A stretch of DNA of 64,000 nucleotides, taken from contig NW_026946360.1 of assembly GCF_035222275.1 (NCBI RefSeq), positions 806,001-870,000 of the forward strand, in the 5' to 3' direction. Positions within the stretch are counted from its first letter, which is position 1, and every line of letters starts with the position of its first letter. The position numbers and the translations under genes are program-made. A model generated the notes under the pieces. That model searched no databases, was not told the DNA's origin, and saw only the letters and a list, made by a program, of their open reading frames with translations. This document shows, one piece after another, positions 35,292 to 48,109 of the stretch. Origin of the DNA: Podospora bellae-mahoneyi (lineage: Eukaryota; Ascomycota; Sordariomycetes; Sordariales; Podosporaceae).

Positions 35292-37356
35292 CTTCAAGGA
35301 AGGGAAACGGGGGGCGTGGGATGTAAGTGGGATGTAGAGGTGGGATAGGTGTGTCCAGCCAACGAGGGGCCGTGAAAAGGGGTCTTCCCCGTGGGGTTTG
35401 GGAATCCGGGGAGCGCAGCTAGGGGACCAAAGGCTTGCTGTGTGATCCGAGAAGCACCACTGCGGCTCTGTTTGGTGTACGTGGGCGCGGGATGATGTGA
35501 GTTGAAGGGTGGTCAGGGAACGCGAGAGAATCGAGGGACAGAAAAAGATAAAAATGTGAAGGGGCAGAGGCAAGTCTGGTGGCGACGCTTGCGTATGGAT
35601 ATGAGGGAAGGGGGGAAAACCTCTCAGGGCCAGGGGAAACGGATCTGGAGTGGATGGAGCAAGTGAGGAAAAGCTGGCGGATGCTCGTAAACTCAGATCA
35701 AGAGTGGGGGTCTCGCCAGGCTCTTTAAGTATAGTAACGACGGTTTGGTTGCCATGATATGAAGCACTGACGTGCTGATATGTGTCAATCCTTGGTGGAT
35801 GCAGTCCGGGGGTGGGAAGGTAGGAAGCAGCAGCGTCAAGAAACCAGGGGCTAGACAAGGTTCAGGAGCGGAAGTGAAGATGCTTGTCTTCCCTCTCTAG
35901 AGCCAAAGCACCACTTTGAACCAGCCGGCTCACCCAGTCAGATATCGACTAGTTATCTCTACTTCTGCACAAGGGAGCAAATCTTAAGGGACCATCCATG
36001 CGCTCCATAGCAGCGCAGAGAGAAGCTCCATAATCTCGGGATCTCATGCAAGGAGGCTAACGAGGGTTTGTTGCTTCGGCAGGACATCCCATCATCCATG
36101 TCCGAGGACGCTACGGCAGCAGCATCGCGACATTCAAGGGTAGAAAAGCTTCACCCATCCGGCGCCGGAGGCGGTTCAACAGCACCGAGAATCCCCACCA
36201 GCGCCACTGTTTGGCTTCTGCGTCTCTGCACTTTTGATGTGGACATATGTGCATGTATGTGTATGTATATGCTGTGGCAGCTGTGTGCAAGCACGGTAGG
36301 TGAACTGTGGTGGCGGCGTGCTGTGTACTGGAACCTTGGGTGATGCGGGAGAACGGGATACGCACCGCAGGCCCCTGGCAAGTATGGGTACCTTGAGCAC
36401 GTTCCAGAGTCGTAACTGTCGAGGAACAGAGTATGTTGGAGACCAGCCAGGCCAGTCCTGGTGCGATCCGGGAGCACTTAGGGCGAGGGTCTTTCCCGTC
36501 TGGGTCTGCTCGAACCGTCTGAGTGGACCGCTTTTCGACAAAAATGAGGTACTGTCCGAGAAGGGCACAGAGTGCCGGGATCTCGACGCAATGGAGGAAC
36601 GAATAGCTGGCTTCCATGCAGCAACATGCATGTATATGTCAAGTACGGCTACTTGGCCGCGGCTTGTCTGCAGACAGCTAGGGTACCTATCACTTATCGC
36701 CAGAGGCTGGGTGCTCAGACAACAATAACCGGGAAGAGGTAAACCGGCAGATTGCGAAGCCGACAACGGCTTGCGGCCGAGGGAAGAAGATTCAGAACGA
36801 TGAGAATAGAAGCCAGGTCGACCGCCAACGGGGACAGGGTAAGTCGGCGGTAACGGTAATATCAGACGGAAGACGGGTGCCCAGGGCCGGCTGTTCCAGT
36901 GTTTAGCGAGGCTACACAACTCCCGGCCACTACAACGTCGTCCGGGATATGACGATATATGTATAGGCAGCAGAACCCTCACCTCGCCCCGGCAGGTGGA
37001 GAGATGCTCGTCAAGAGCTTTACACCGATGGGGAGCAGAGGATGCCTGTAGAGCCGAAGGTGGTGTGGGCCGAGTTGTGCACTCCCAAGAGCGATCGCGG
37101 ACTTGGGTCAAAGGTGTCAAGCTGTCTTGATGGGTGGACGGAGAGAGGACGGACGAGAAGTCTGGAGGAATCATGAATGGGGCAGGGGGTTGGAGAAGGG
37201 TGTGTGGAGATGCGGTGTTCGCATCTGGGCTGGGAATGGCGTCGATGACGAGTTAGAGGGGCAAGCCAGATGTAGGCAAAGCGAGGTAGGTGGGATAAAA
37301 ACCTGGAGAGAGACGGAAAAGAATGAAACGCTCGAGTCAATCATGAAGATTGCGCG

Positions 37357-37438
37357 GTACCTAGGTACAGGGCACCTGCCTTGCCTAGGTACCTACCTAC
37401 CTTAGGTATCTACGGCTACCGCGTCTACCCTAGGTACT
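37357..37438. repeat. Cluster of CCTAGGTA palindromic motifs
   Basis: Four copies or near-copies of CCTAGGTA / TACCTAGG within 82 bp (around 37359, 37383, 37400 and 37429). Similar single copies occur at about 8736 and 11658 in the other gene-poor region. No known site is claimed. Confidence 0.6.
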
Positions 37439-37968
37439 CACTCCAGGTTGAAGGCAAGAACCCTATCTGTTGGTTCTCTGCACCTTCGTCTTTTTTTTTT
37501 TTTTTCGCTTTTCCCCTGCCGCGCTGCCGATAACGCGATCCGGGAGTGACAAAGTGCTGACATCTCCTGGGGAAGAGCCGGGCCGCGGTTGGGGTCGCTC
37601 TGGGGAACGGATGAGTCTCCGCACAGTGAAGTAGCCTCCCGGGTGCAACCCAAAAGCTGTCTCCAGCTCAGCTCGGAAACGTGCCTCGTTTGTACATATT
37701 TTCTGGCTGTGTGTACGCTGATGCTTGTGTTGGAGGTAGAGCTCTCTATCTGTGGCAGATCGACGCGGTGGAAGGAAACCCCTTGGAGATCACTCGCTAG
37801 CCTCATAGTATAGCTCTCCAAATTCTTGAACCCCACATGTTGCTAACCCCGCTCCACCACAGAGCATGGGTTCGTTCCAAACGGCCCGGAAGTGGGCCGG
37901 TCAACATGCCCCAATACGACCGGGGACCCGTTGATATCTCAACGGTTACGACGACAACAGCTCGCTCG

Positions 37969-38002
37969 ACATGGCTCGAATTCAGACATGGCTCGAATTC
38001 AG
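37969..38002. repeat. 17-bp perfect tandem duplication
   Basis: The unit acatggctcgaattcag occurs twice head to tail. It looks like replication slippage; no function is suggested. Confidence 0.9.
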
Positions 38003-39663
38003 ACCCGTCTGTGATGAGTCTGTCCGGATCTAGAAATGTCCTGCGAACGATTCATGCCGAGCACGGAAGAAATCACTCTAGCGGTCAGGAACCACGGGCT
38101 GTCAAACTGAGGAGGCAAATGAACGATATGCACCGTGTATTTTGCCGGCCCTATGGAGAAACCTGCGCACATGGCATGGCAGGGGTAGCTTCCACTTTTT
38201 TTGGTATTTGAAACGGAGCACCAACTTCCAGCAGTGCTGACGAATCCAGATCCGCCGTGATTTGCCCTCTCGAAGAAAGTATATCTCGGGAGAGGTGATG
38301 TCCAGCCGCCGCTGCACAAAGACTGAATGAGTGCCGGAAGACCTCTTACTCGGAGGCGGGATGCTGCGGTCCTGGAAGCGGCCCAACAGCCAAATACGAT
38401 ACGAACATGCACATTTATCGAGTCCTTATCAGAACACCGACAAGAAACAGCGGTCGCACAGTGGGTGCCCGAGATCGATTACGCCGTGTTGATCTCGAGT
38501 TCCAGACAAGACGACTGATAACAGGACAGGTACATACTCCGTACATGCTCGTTATCGAACGCACCCGGATCTTTGTCGGATGCTTTCTCGGTCTCTCCTG
38601 TGCAACCCAACCGAGGAACATGAGGTTGGAGAAAACTGGGGTTGGACGACCCAACAACCAGCGGCTCTAAGAAGAAGAAAAAAAGCAACAACGCCCAGAC
38701 CTGCCCCACGATTCCATCATCGTATCGCGCTAGCAGGGGCGGGAGCGGCGTGTGGGGTCACTAGGCACTTCGGACCAAGATAGGCAGATCCTAGCTGGCG
38801 AGATTTTCCAGCACTCGATGACTGAAGAGACTGATGACGAGAACGACTGCTTACAGAGCGCTCTCGCACAACTCAAATATCCCGCTCATACATCAAACGC
38901 ACGCGGCAGTGTTGCTTCAGAGTGGCCAGTATCTCATGACGGTTCAAGACACGTCTCCCTCAAAAGGAACGCTCAATGAGGAAAGCCGGGAGATGCTACT
39001 GCTCAAGGTGCCTATCTCGTAACTCGCAAAGCGGTCCAGGTCGTCAGGGCTTGCGGCCAGCTGGCCGATATTCCACGACTATACACGCCATGAACTTTCA
39101 CGTCATGGGGCTCCTAGCCTGTAGGTTGGTATCCCCGCTCCCTGTTATGGAACCGATGGCGTTGTCAGGACCCGGGACCATCGGCGCCAGGTCTGCATGG
39201 AAGGCGTAGTGTAGGCCAATCCCACCATCAAATTCACGAACACCTGCCGTTGCATCGGGCCAAATTGCTCCGGGTTTCCGAAGGCCTAGCTACATGCTTA
39301 GGAACCGCTTCCGTCGCTCCGGCGAAGATTCGGACCTGCCTCGACAGAGAGCAAAGTCGATCTTGTTCCCATGTGCGCCGGCGAGAAGAGTTGGAATTCG
39401 TTAGCGTTGTGCAGATGTTGGAAGGGCATTGGGTGCCTTGCCCCTCGCTCGCAGCGGCAGCTGTGTTTTAATGGAGTTTTTCGCAGAGGTTACCAGTACC
39501 AACAATACCCGCTCGTACGAACACCAGGATTCACTACCGTGGCACTACGAGGCTGCACCGGGTGAGTACACCGGAAACCCTGCATCTCTCCTGCAGATAT
39601 AATAAAAAACACAGGGTTATACGGATTCCGTACATACACATATAGCTGCACGACACCACCATG

Positions 39664-39697
39664 CAAACCCCCCTGGTAAATCTGCCAGGGGGGTTTG
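39664..39697. repeat. Perfect 13-bp inverted repeat with 8-nt loop
   Basis: Arms caaacccccctgg (39664-39676) and ccaggggggtttg (39685-39697) flank taaatctg. The transcript of either strand could form a strong GC hairpin. It is intergenic, without the U-run of a bacterial terminator and without a visible target-site duplication. Confidence 0.85.
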
Positions 39698-41099
39698 TCA
39701 CCGCACCTACACAATACACCACTTACCGAGATGATGGATAGGCGAAGCGGTGAGCGTGCAGAGCTCGCTCCTCGGTTTCTGATCTGGTCCAAGAGAGCCC
39801 TCTGGACTTCGCAACCAAAACAGTGGCCGGTGAAAGCAACGTTGACGGCAGGCTCTATGCGACCGCCCTCCGGACCCTTTCCCCGGAGCCTCGGCCTCGC
39901 CTCGAAGCGCCCGTTCGCTGTTGCTAACTTTGGTGCTCGGTTCTTTTGCCACACAGGTCGACGACAACCAAAAGTATGCCGGTATAGTGGGATCATGAGC
40001 GCCCGGCCGTATCGCGCTCATTCGGACTTTGAAGGGTCCCCGCTCGCTGGTAGCTTGCTGCCCGCCCCCCCACGAACAGGACGGGACGGCCCTGCCGGGT
40101 GTGTCTACCGGTTGGACGCTGACGTTGGTGATATGATCCAAGCATGACAACGGGAAGCTTAACAAGGTAGGGGGAGCAGCGGATGTAGCAGCTTGACAGC
40201 TGTGTGGTAGGGACGGGGAGCTTACAAGCGAGCATTTTTTGAGCCGCCCTCTGCCCTGGTGTCGTCATCGTCGAATCCGTTTCCCCATATGTTGCTAGAT
40301 GGGCATTGGTCTGCTGTCGTCATCTAGCTTTTAATACACGCGGTAAAAGAATAGATGAAGAGGTTCAACTACCGGTTTCATAGGTCGTTGATCCCCCCTA
40401 GACGGGACAAAATATATTCAGATAGATACAGATCCGTCCAAAAAGGGGTATGATAGAAACAGCCCAACGCGCCTAGAGAAGCATATACTCCCTGCGGGGA
40501 GGCATGATATCAGACGAGTCCCCTACCTATGCTACTGTTAGACGGCACGGTGCTTTGACCCTTGAGCAAGTATCTATACATGTATATCTGGAGTCGAGCC
40601 GCTACCTCTTCATGACCATCAGCCATTACCTAATCTTTTGCCAATGTCTATAAGGGAAAATCTAACCACCAAGCACACCTTTACCTTCGGTATCACAACA
40701 TGTAAGTCATCAAAACATACAGGCTGACTCGTCCGGTATCATGTGTGAAGAGATGGCCTTTAGGCTACCGAAAGACCCCCGTGGTTCATGCTGTTGTGTC
40801 ACCGAAGTCAAGCCGGGGGTAGTGTAACCATTGCTGTACGTGAGTTGTAAACCGAGCATTTTCTGCATCGTCATCTTCCTCCTGCTGCGGCTGCTTCTAA
40901 CTTGCTTGCTGGCTACTGCGGGACTACTACTGTCGTGTCCCTCTTACATCATACTTCTGCATCTTCGGCCATCCCGTCTTCTGGGCAATAGTTCTTTTCA
41001 TCATGTAATATCTCGACTCGTTGACCCCCCTGTTTGATCACAAACATTTCTTCCACACCACGCTCCCAATGTTCCTTTATCCTTTAGAATTTTGACAAG

Positions 41100-43127
41100 T
41101 TAGAAGGTGCTTGTAGCCAACCGACTGGCCGCATTTCTCGCATCGACCCTGTCCTCGTCGTCCTCTTCCGCTAAACCCGGCAGATTCCCAGCCACCGAAC
41201 CGCCGCCACCGCTCAACGCCCGCGTCCTTGCCCCCTGATCGTGTCCGCCCTCTCCGCCTTCCTCCCCTTCCTCGGAAACGCTGCCAGCCATAAAGCTTCC
41301 CGAGACACTCCTGCTCATGTTGCTATCGTGCCGTCTAGGAACACCACTCCAGGCGTCGCCCTTGGGTCCCTGGGAGGTAGCCATGCTGACCCGTCTGACA
41401 GGCGGATGAGCCTCTCTCCCGAGACGCGAGAGCCCACCGCTAGAGTCGATCGCTCGAATGTCGGGTCGCACAGACTCGAGGAGTGCCAGTGTGCGCCTTT
41501 CGGCTTCAATTTCGCGAATCACGTATTCACGGATGGAGAGCCGTAGATCGGCTGCCGTGCGAGCGAACCACTTGCGCCGTTCGTGAACCAAATTCTGTGT
41601 GACGCGGGTGGTCTTTTGGTAGAGTGCCGTTTCTGTCTCACGCGCTTCGTGCAGGGCGCCGATGGCTTCGTCGACTTTCTCGCGACGGACATTGGAGGAG
41701 GCTTTGAGGCGGTCGGCCGCGTTGAGTTTGCTGCGGGTTTGCTCCTGGGCTTGGAGGAACTCGCGAATCAAAATTTGGCGGTTCGTGAGGGTCTCCTTGA
41801 CGATGAAGGCATCCTGAGAGTGGTATTGGAAGGGGTCACCAATGGTGGTAGCCTCAGCTGTTGCTTGGGCGGCGTGGAAGTCGCCGACGGTCTGGACGAT
41901 CTTGCCTAGCTTGCGATAGGCATTGGCTAGCCCTGGATGGAGCTCTTGAACGTGCATGTTGCCAAGTTTGACGCCAAAGTCGGATTCAGCAAGTCCGAGA
42001 CCTAGAGTTCATCGTCAGAGATTTGGGTTTCCTTGACCGTAGCAAAGAACAATCGGGCACATACCTCTGCGTGACTTGACAAGCTTGTCAACCTTGTGCC
42101 CGGCATCCATCGCTCCCAGATAAAATAGCTTGACAATGGGGCGGGCCTCCTGCAGCTCAGGAGTGTCATCTGGGGGCGGGGCAAACTGCTTCAAGATCTT
42201 TCTGCGCACACCAGTTGCCGGCTGCTTCTTTTTTACCATGGGGCTGTAGCCGAAATCGCTCTCCACAAAAAGCACCATTTCAGGATCTCTGGCCAACACC
42301 TCGCTGCTGCAGACGTAGTTGAACCACCGCTGGAGGAGCGCCTTGACACGAATCTCATCCTCCTCGGTGCCCGCACCGGCGGATGTCAAAGCTGGCGGTA
42401 TCGCCGGCACAATAGCCTCGGGGTTGGCCGAGATCAAGTGCTCGGCAAGCTTGATGAATTCAGAGTGGAGACGGCGTACATCGCGGTACTGTGTCGTTCT
42501 AAAGGCAGGGAAGTTTGTCTTTTTCTTGTAAGCATCCGTCTTGCTCCTAACGACGTATAACCAAGAAAGGGGCCGTACATGTACATCAAATCTCAAAATA
42601 GGATCCTTCCTTCCCGTCCGTTCCAACCCGGTGATCTTGGCCTGCAATTTGAACTGGGGCGCCTGCGATCGCCGGGGCTGCTGCTGTTGCGGCCGGTCTT
42701 GACCCTGAGGTGCCCCTTCGGCTGCAGGATTTTGCGATTGTTGCTGCTGCTGATGCTGATGCTGAGATCCTGGAGATAATGGCCCATGGTCGCCAGCCCC
42801 TGAAGCGTGGTTTTCCGTGTAATGCTGGACGCCGCCCGGCTCGTCCATACTGGGCTCCACGCCATGGGATTCGGCAGCTGAGACAGTGCTCGCAGTGTCT
42901 GGTCGCTTATAATCAGAATCGCTTGCGCCGAACCCGCCATCGTCATGGAGACCATTGTTGGAGCTGTGGGAGGGGAATTGGTAACGGGAGGGCGGGGCAT
43001 CGCCCGTCAGCCCGGCGATGCTGGAACCGAAGCCGGTCTGATCCTGTCTGGGCGAGGAACTGGGAGAGTTACCCCAAGGCGAAGCCTCGGCAGCATGGTC
43101 GTCTTGTATCGATGCGCTGTAGTCCAT
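41100..43127 (-). CDS. VPS17: Vps17, retromer sorting nexin (PX-BAR)
   Basis: Exons on the minus strand: 43127-42579, 42518-42067 extended to 42065, then 42001-41100; the second intron is 42064-42002 (63 bp). The first intron (42578-42519, 60 bp) is exactly 20 codons and stop-free, so an unspliced read stays open. Splicing joins FDVH to TNFPAFRTTQYRDVRRLHSEF, the expected PX-domain sequence, giving 634 residues (654 if retained). Residues 1-155 are disordered with Gln/His runs. The PX domain is at about 158-275. A helical BAR region follows from about 320, then an acidic, Gly/Ser-rich tail. With Vps5, Vps17 forms the membrane-tubulating part of retromer, recycling cargo from endosomes to the Golgi. 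Confidence 0.92.
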
Positions 43128-43842
43128 GGCGGTTTATTATGTGGTTCGAACTAAGATATGCGGATGTTCTGTTGAGATGACGTGGGAGGTCTAGTTATTG
43201 CGCAGTTGTTGGGAAGCTTGTCGGTCCTGGCAATGACGTGCGGTGTGACAGGGGAATGGCCGGGCCACAATAGCAAGTGTTTCTGATAATTCAACTCGTT
43301 TCGATCCAGGTAACTTGGCCAGTCGCACGTCGTCGTTGTGGCCGTATAGCGTAGCGTGGCGTGTCCAGCGTGAAGCAGCTGAGGTGAGGTTGGATGTGAC
43401 CGTGGGTGGCTTGTGTCGTTCGGCGCCTTGCTCCCTCTGGAAACAATGGAAATGGAAGCGCCAAGCGATCTATGGCTGGGATTTGGGAGCGGGGTACGCA
43501 CGGTCCACCTGAAGCTCGCAGCATGAGCTCCTGTCCTAAAGCTACCCTGCCTGATTGCTCTAAAAATCGAAACTCAATTCAGAGACAGCTCTGTTGTTCA
43601 AGATCTCCGAGTGAGAAAATCAACAGCTGTCCTTCTGGCTACGTCTTCTTTTAGTCTAGAGGCATGGTCCCCTTCCCTTCGTTCAACAGGACTTAAGCAG
43701 TAAGCTCGGCAGCTTGGTATGCAGAGCTGATTGGCTGCTGACTCGTTGACTGAAGCTATCCTCGGGTTGGTAGTTTATCTCTTGTGGGCTCACAGCATAC
43801 CTGGTACCGAACAAGCTGAGCCGAAGGGATCAAAGCTTGGGA
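43128..43842. promoter_or_regulatory. Divergent promoter region, VPS17 and MEF2
   Basis: 715 bp between start codons, with no protein-like frame apart from the short in-phase extension upstream of the MEF2 ATG, which begins with TTG. Confidence 0.5.
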
Positions 43843-46462
43843 ATGTTCACCACCGTCTCATCCCATGCCTGCCGCCACGGCCAGGGGAAGCTCTTGCTTC
43901 GTTTCTTAGTTCTAAAAAATGCCCGGCTATGCAATTCCAACAGCTCAATTGGAAAAGGCATCAGGAGCTATGCAACCGAACATGCTCACCACGAGGCGAG
44001 GATTGAGAACATCCGCAACATTGGCATCATTGCCCACGTTGATGCTGGCAAGACTACGACTACGGAACGCATGCTCTATCACAGCGGCCGTACAAGGCAT
44101 ATTGGAAGTATGCTTTGGACCATTCCGCCCACTCCCCGGTGGTAGTCACAGATATTGACAGCCTTTAGATGTTGACCACGGCAATACCACGACAGATTTC
44201 CTTCCCATGGAAAGGGAGAGAGGAATCACCATTCAATCAGCCGCTGTGACTTTTCAATGGCCACCAAAATCCGTCTTACCCAACGGTCAGGAGTCAAAAA
44301 CCATCAACCTCATCGACACCCCTGGCCATCAGGATTTTCGTTACGAGGTCGACCGTTGTCTGCCTATCCTCGACGGTGCCGTCTGTATCATGGATGGTGT
44401 AAAAGGGGTTGAAACCCATACCGAGCGCGTCTGGCAGTCGGCCCATCTTTCTAACATCCCCAGACTCTTGTATGTGAACAAGCTCGATCGCGACGGTGCT
44501 TCCTTCAAGCGAGCAGTTCAGGAGGCGGCGGCCAGGCTCAAAACCTGGCCTTTGCTCTGCCAGATTCCCTGGTGGCAAAAAGACGAATTCGTTGGTGTTA
44601 TCGATGTCATTCATGAAGTTGGCCTCAGATTCTCCAAGAATTCCGGTGCCATGACGGTGGTACCGAAGGAGACCCTCGCCACACACAACCCTGCCCTCAA
44701 GGATGAGATGGAAAAGGCCCGTCTCCAGTTGATTGACAAGCTCTCGGACCAGGATGAAGGCATTATGGAAGAGTATCTCGAACGCGACATCAATGTGTCT
44801 TCCGGAACGATCAAAAAGGCTATCCGCCGGCTTATCATCGATGGAGAGGCCAAGTTCACCCCAGTGTTTGCTGGCTCAAGCCTGACCAACATCGGCGTTC
44901 AACCTCTACTTGAAGCTGTGGTTGACTACCTCCCGAACCCTTCTGAGCGGCCAGAGTTGCGTCTCATTACAGGTTCTAAGACCGTCACGTTCTCTGAATT
45001 CATGGAGACGGCCCCGAAGAAGAAAGGTGCCCCGCACCAAAAGCCAGAGCCAGTATTGTCGGTATCTCACGTCTTCAAGGTGGTGGATAGCGGGGCACGA
45101 GGCTTGATGAGCTGGGTACGCACATATCATGGCAGTCTCAGCAGAAGCAGCCACATGTGGAACAGCAACATGCACGTCTTTGAGAAGCCGCAAAACATCA
45201 TGCATGTTTCTGCCAAGGATTACCACGACATCCAAACCCTTCCAACCGGGCACATCGGGGCCATGACTGGCCTTAAACAAGCACGCACTGGAGACACGTT
45301 GTTGACATTCCCGGGCCACCAAGCACAGGCTCCCGAGGCGTACAGGAGCGTTCGCATCAAAGCCCCGGAGACCCCTCCAGCGGTCGCCTTTATCTCGATC
45401 GAACCATATACCAAGACAGCTGGCGACAAGATCGTGGATGCCCTCCAACGTCTCTCCAGAGAGGACCCAAGTATTAGATGGCACAAGGACGAAAGATCGG
45501 AGCAGCTCATTCTTTCTGGCATGGGGCTTCTCCACCTCGAGATCGCCCAAGACCGCCTTTTAACGCATTACAAGATCGAAAAGGAGACGGCCATCTGGGG
45601 TGATATTGAGGTTGAGTACTCGGAATGCCTCTTTGCCCCCACTCGCCCCCACCATCATGAGTACGACCGTGCTCTCCGTGGTGTTGCTGGCAGAGCTGCT
45701 TGTGCAGTCCTTCTCGAGCCCCTCGAGGCGTGCCACCACGACACTCTGCTAGAGTCCAGTATCGAGCGCGACGGCAATGTTATTCACGTCTCGATTCCTC
45801 TGCCCGAAGACACGGATGAGCTTCCATTTGACACCGAGACAGTCCGCCAGCAGCTATTCAACGGCGCCATCGCCGGCCTCTCCCGCGGTCCCCGCCGCAG
45901 CGCCCCTGTTAGAAAGTGTCATGTTCACATTACCTTTGACCCAGAGAAGGACTGGAGTAAGAACTCTACGGGTGGGCACATCACCAACGCCGCGCTTTTT
46001 GCTGTGCGCGCAGCGCTGAAGGAAGCCCATGAGAACGCTCAAGTCGGTATACTGGAGCCTTTTACAAAATTTACCATTCACTGCCCCGAAGAAGCATCGC
46101 ATGCCATCCAGCACGATATTAGCTCCGCGCGCGGCGGTCAGGTGATGGAGGTGCGCAAGCCCGAAGAGGATGACTACTCTGGCAGCGTGGACGGCCAGGG
46201 CGGGGAAAGGATTGACCTGACCAGGGTCTATGTTCCTCCTGATCCGTATGAGGGCGTGCAGAGTCTGAGGGACGAGGGTAAGAAGATGAGTGGCAGTGTG
46301 AGGATGTTGCATATCATGGGCAAGGCTCCCCTGAAGGAGATGATGAAGTACGATGGGCATCTGAGGAGCATGACGGGCGGCAGGCATACCCTCACCCTGG
46401 ATCCGGGTGAGTTTGAGCTTGTGACGGGCCCAAGGGAAAAGGCTCTTGCTTTGGAAAGTTGA
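43843..46462 (+). CDS. MEF2: Mitochondrial ribosome-recycling elongation factor G2 (MEF2)
   Basis: Exons 43843-44107 and 44169-46462; 852 residues. The 61-bp intron falls just before switch I and restores [27 protein letters not shown]. The first 45 residues are Arg/Ser/Lys-rich without acids and end in RSYATE, typical of a mitochondrial presequence. The GTPase motifs are G1 AHVDAGKT (about 64-71), G3 DTPGHQDF and G4 NKLD. EF-G domains II to V follow, including a C-terminal [22 protein letters not shown] block. Homologues of this EF-G2 type (human GFM2) split mitochondrial ribosomes for recycling with RRF rather than driving translocation. The start ATG at 43843 is the first in the frame; a TTG two codons earlier is not a likely start. 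Confidence 0.93.
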
Positions 46463-48109
46463 GCATGGGAGCTGGGTGAAAAAATATCCGTGTCGTATTT
46501 GGCTTGCTTGGTTACCATGTTGTAAATGATGCTGCAAGAATAAAGTCAAACTGGTTGTATACAACACAACTGAAGTATCAAAGTACTGGTACAAATCTCC
46601 GCGTCGTTCCCGTCAGGGTGCCATGCCTACAGCTTCGTCGTAAAGCCATAACCGGATAAGGTAGCCGGTGTCGGCCAAAGACCTTAGCGCTTGGGCCTCC
46701 CTGTCATGACAAAGAGCAGACCAAACCAACAAGACTGATATCACGACACGCCATGAACCGGTCAGGAGCTCTAAACCGCAACGTGCCATTTCACTTTCTC
46801 AAGCAGGAGGGCGAGGTGGCAGTCGTTTCCGTGTTTGACCCCCACCTTTACGACAGTACCAGCGGGACGGACAAGTCTGTGCTTCTGCCTTTTGGTCCCC
46901 TGACTTTATCCGGATTGATGTTTAATACACGGATGGGGGGTTGCGGTTGAGTCCATCCATGGGACGGGAGGAGTGCTGCCGTGTGGGAGTCAGATAATGT
47001 GGGGGTTTAGATGTTAAAAGGGAAACGGGAGCACCAAACGGAACAGTCAGGAAGGGTGGTAGTTTAAAACATTGGATCGGATTGACGGGATGGGGGTTCA
47101 ATGAATGTAAGCTTGACCGTTGGTTGTTGGTTGTGTTATACTACAGATCCATCGGGTCTGGGCACTGCCGGGCCGAGATGGGACGGTTGATGGACGTGAG
47201 GTACAAGGAGTTGGACAAGGGAATATCTTGCAGTAATTTCACCTCACCTAACCACTACATTCAGAGTACAGTTACAGGCATATCCGACATGTTTACATTT
47301 TGCACTCGTGGCAAATTCAGTTTAGTTCCAACGTGGCGTAAAACGGATACCTTAGCAGGCGCCTCGGGCAGCCTTGAGCTTGAGTTCTCTTTTTGCTCAT
47401 GAATCGAACAAAAAACGTTTACTAAAATGTGCGACTGGGTAGGTAGTCTATCCGATGTCAGTCTGGTGACTTGAACAGATTGCTGCTTGTCCATTGCTTT
47501 ACCAATTATTATCCTACCAAAAGAGCCGCTCTCGCAAGGGATTGCACCTATTACAGAAATAAACTAGGTTATCTCAGGGCCGCTCTCGGGTTTCCCACTT
47601 GGTACTACGAAGTTCAGGCATTGCATCGAGGTCAGGACTCTTCAACCTGAGCAGCTTCAAGGTTTCCGGAACAAGAGGCTCGAACTTTGGAGGACATTTT
47701 TGTTTGTTACCTTCTCTCATTTCAATTCTAAGCTGCCGAACAAGAGAACCCGGAGAAAGACGCGTTGTGATTTGGATTTGATCTCCTCCATGGGCTGCTT
47801 ACTTGCCAGGCCTACAAAATCGTTGCATGTGTGATACCTGAATCGACATGTACTTTTGTGGGTAATGTTGACGTGATGAAAAGGGTCAAATAGGGGTAAA
47901 AGTGGATACCACGAGACTTGATATGGGCTGCAAGTTAGATGTCAACAGAAACCCGGAAGGTGTAAACATAAAATCTGTGTGACTGGACCACACTTCCATT
48001 CCTATCCAATTATGATATCTGTCTGTCTGACTCCTTCAGCCGTACTATAATCATACATATTCTGTCCCTCAAATTTATTTACACCCACGTTCTAACATCC
48101 TCACTTGAA
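46463..48109. other. Convergent intergenic region between MEF2 and FOX2
   Basis: 1.65 kb. Frames of 60-106 codons occur but none is protein-like or conserved in appearance. The ends probably hold the 3'UTRs of both genes. A/T content rises toward 48,000. Confidence 0.55.

Larger units (their letters stand above)
35292..41099. other. 5.8-kb intergenic region without a convincing gene
   Basis: It lies upstream of the dehydrogenase and downstream of VPS17. Contents: a 332-codon minus-strand ATG frame (36176-37174) of random-looking Ser/Pro composition; a cluster of CCTAGGTA palindromes (37357-37438); a T15 run (37491-37505); a 17-bp tandem duplication (37969-38002); a 13-bp inverted repeat (39664-39697). 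Frames of about 150 codons on both strands near 39700-40165 lack ATG starts or overlap each other. It may hold long leaders or non-coding transcripts. Confidence 0.55.

Noticed and set aside
39695-40165. Overlapping frames of about 150 codons on both strands
   Set aside because: The minus frame begins with TTG, both overlap each other fully, and neither looks like a protein family.
4800-47690. Scattered GTTCGA-like sequences as possible tRNA B boxes
   Set aside because: None is paired with an A box and acceptor stem at tRNA spacing, as far as I could read.
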